From Neostapfia colusana (Eukaryota > Streptophyta > Magnoliopsida > Poales > Poaceae): a stretch of 64,000 nt of DNA. The stretch is taken from the NCBI GenBank assembly GCA_030760725.1, contig JASWHV010000012.1, positions 52,917,652-52,981,651 on the forward strand, in the 5' to 3' direction. Positions 63,381 to 64,000 of this stretch are shown here, piece by piece. The first letter of the stretch is position 1. The number at the start of each line of letters is the position of its first letter. A model generated the notes under the pieces. The model had not been told where the DNA came from and did no database searches. It was given only the letters and a program-made list of their open reading frames with translations. Both the position numbers and the translations under genes were made by a program.

Positions 63381-64000
63381 TAGCCAAGCCGGCCGGGAGC
63401 GCTGCTAGAGGGGAGCATGCGGCGCGACAAGAAGTCGGCCAGGACCATCAGCGACGTCAGGCCTTCTTGCGCCAAGAATATGATACTCGCCAGCACCGGC
63501 TTGTAGGCATCCTGCAGGTCAGGCACATCATCTCCGACAGGATCCTCGCTGACTAGGGGCCATCCTGGCAGCTGCAGGAAATCGTGGATGTCCGATCGAG
63601 CGATCACCCAGTCCTCCCTCCAGTGCTCCCACTTGCTAGAGGAGAAGGGCGTGATGTACGGCACGGAGTTTCTCCCTTGGTGATGGAAGTAGTAGGCCCC
63701 CAGGTGGAATGTGCTCCTTCCTGAGGCCCGCAAGGTGAAGAACACCCGGAAGAGCCGCACCGACAGCCGCATGCACACAAACATCTCGCAAAAGTGGACA
63801 AAGACTGCCACTAGTGCGAGGGCGTGCAGTGTCAGGTGCTGGAGCTGGAGCCCGTACACCTCCAGCACCGTCAGGAGGAAGGAGTACGCCGGGAGTGCGA
63901 ACCCAGCCAGCATGTATGAGGTGAAGACAACAACCTCGCTGGGCTGCAGGCTGGTGAGCGAGGTCGTCCTGCGGCGGATCCTTCCGTCGTGTACGGCCGA
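63381..64000 (-). pseudogene. Gene G, Transposase_28-like N-terminal domain (partial)
   Basis: The frame is open from the window edge (64000) to 63308, though the last 25 residues are out of phase after a shift near 63380. It shows SLQPSEVVVFTSYMLAGF, LPAYSFLLTVLEVYGLQL, LHALALVAVFVHFCEMFV, LGAYYFHHQGR, WREDWVIARSDIHDFLQLP and LAQEGLTSLMVLADFLSRR. This is the 'putative gypsy type transposon' domain (Pfam Transposase_28) recalled from many grass annotations. Its biochemical function is not established. Such genes are often found inside Tat-type elements in antisense orientation. The N-terminus is outside the window. Confidence 0.78.

Noticed and set aside
61153..64000. Gene G as a normal host gene
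   Set aside because: At least six in-frame stops and a frame shift, plus a Transposase_28-like domain, mark it as a decayed element gene.

Overview
This window is a retrotransposon graveyard from a plant nuclear genome, almost certainly a grass. It carries Ty3/gypsy elements of the Tekay/Del (chromovirus) and Tat types, a Ty1/copia Sirevirus of the Opie/Ji type, a CACTA-like DNA transposon end, and a decayed 'gypsy-type transposon' (Transposase_28-like) gene of a kind abundant in grasses. I found no host gene, tRNA, rRNA or CRISPR. The species cannot be named from the sequence alone.

Left block (1-23988). The host layer is an old, heavily mutated Tat-type gypsy element on the + strand (element B): a 5' LTR remnant at 1522-1854, primer-binding region and leader to 2054, then gag, protease, RT, RNase H and integrase remnants between 12620 and 18394, and 3' sequence to 22847. 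It has been split by (i) a gypsy element on the minus strand (element A, 2055-12619, TSD CCCAC), (ii) a 3.75 kb solo Tekay-type LTR (element F, 18601-22350, TSD ATATC), and (iii) the left end of a CACTA-like element (22848-23988). To the left of B lie fragments of another minus-strand gypsy LTR (290-1521) and of a minus-strand Sirevirus LTR (1-289).

Middle (23989-33321). A degenerate Sirevirus (element C, + strand) has its 5' LTR, gag, protease, integrase, RT and RNase H, a series of polypurine tracts, and a 3' LTR cut off at about 33321.

Right block (33322-60868). This is a decayed Tekay-type element (E, + strand) whose 5' part is gone. E is interrupted by a complete Tekay-type element D (33446-48025, TSD GTAAT), a minus-strand solo Sirevirus LTR (49753-51491, TSD GACAC) and a 3.4 kb solo LTR (H, 52199-55632, TSD TCAGT). 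D is the only intact coding unit here: one 1510-residue Gag-Pol frame with protease, RT, RNase H, integrase and chromodomain. Its two 4068-bp LTRs show no difference in any stretch compared, so it inserted very recently. E's own 3' LTR (56184-60868) carries an internal 0.6 kb tandem duplication.

Right edge (60869-64000). A minus-strand, spliced but decayed gene (G) runs off the window. It has an N-terminal Transposase_28-like domain, a low-complexity middle, an 83-nt intron whose removal restores the frame, a coiled-coil C-terminus and a poly(A) signal.

The functional logic is that of self-copying LTR elements: tRNA-Met-type primer sites next to 5' LTRs, polypurine tracts next to 3' LTRs, Gag-Pol between them, and solo LTRs left by LTR-LTR recombination. 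The most unusual signals are three hairpins shared by the Tekay LTRs (one with a compensatory base-pair change), a CACTGTC-like array of CACGTGTC (G-box/ABRE-like) units in element A's LTRs, a duplicated primer-binding site in A, and the spliced antisense-type gene G.
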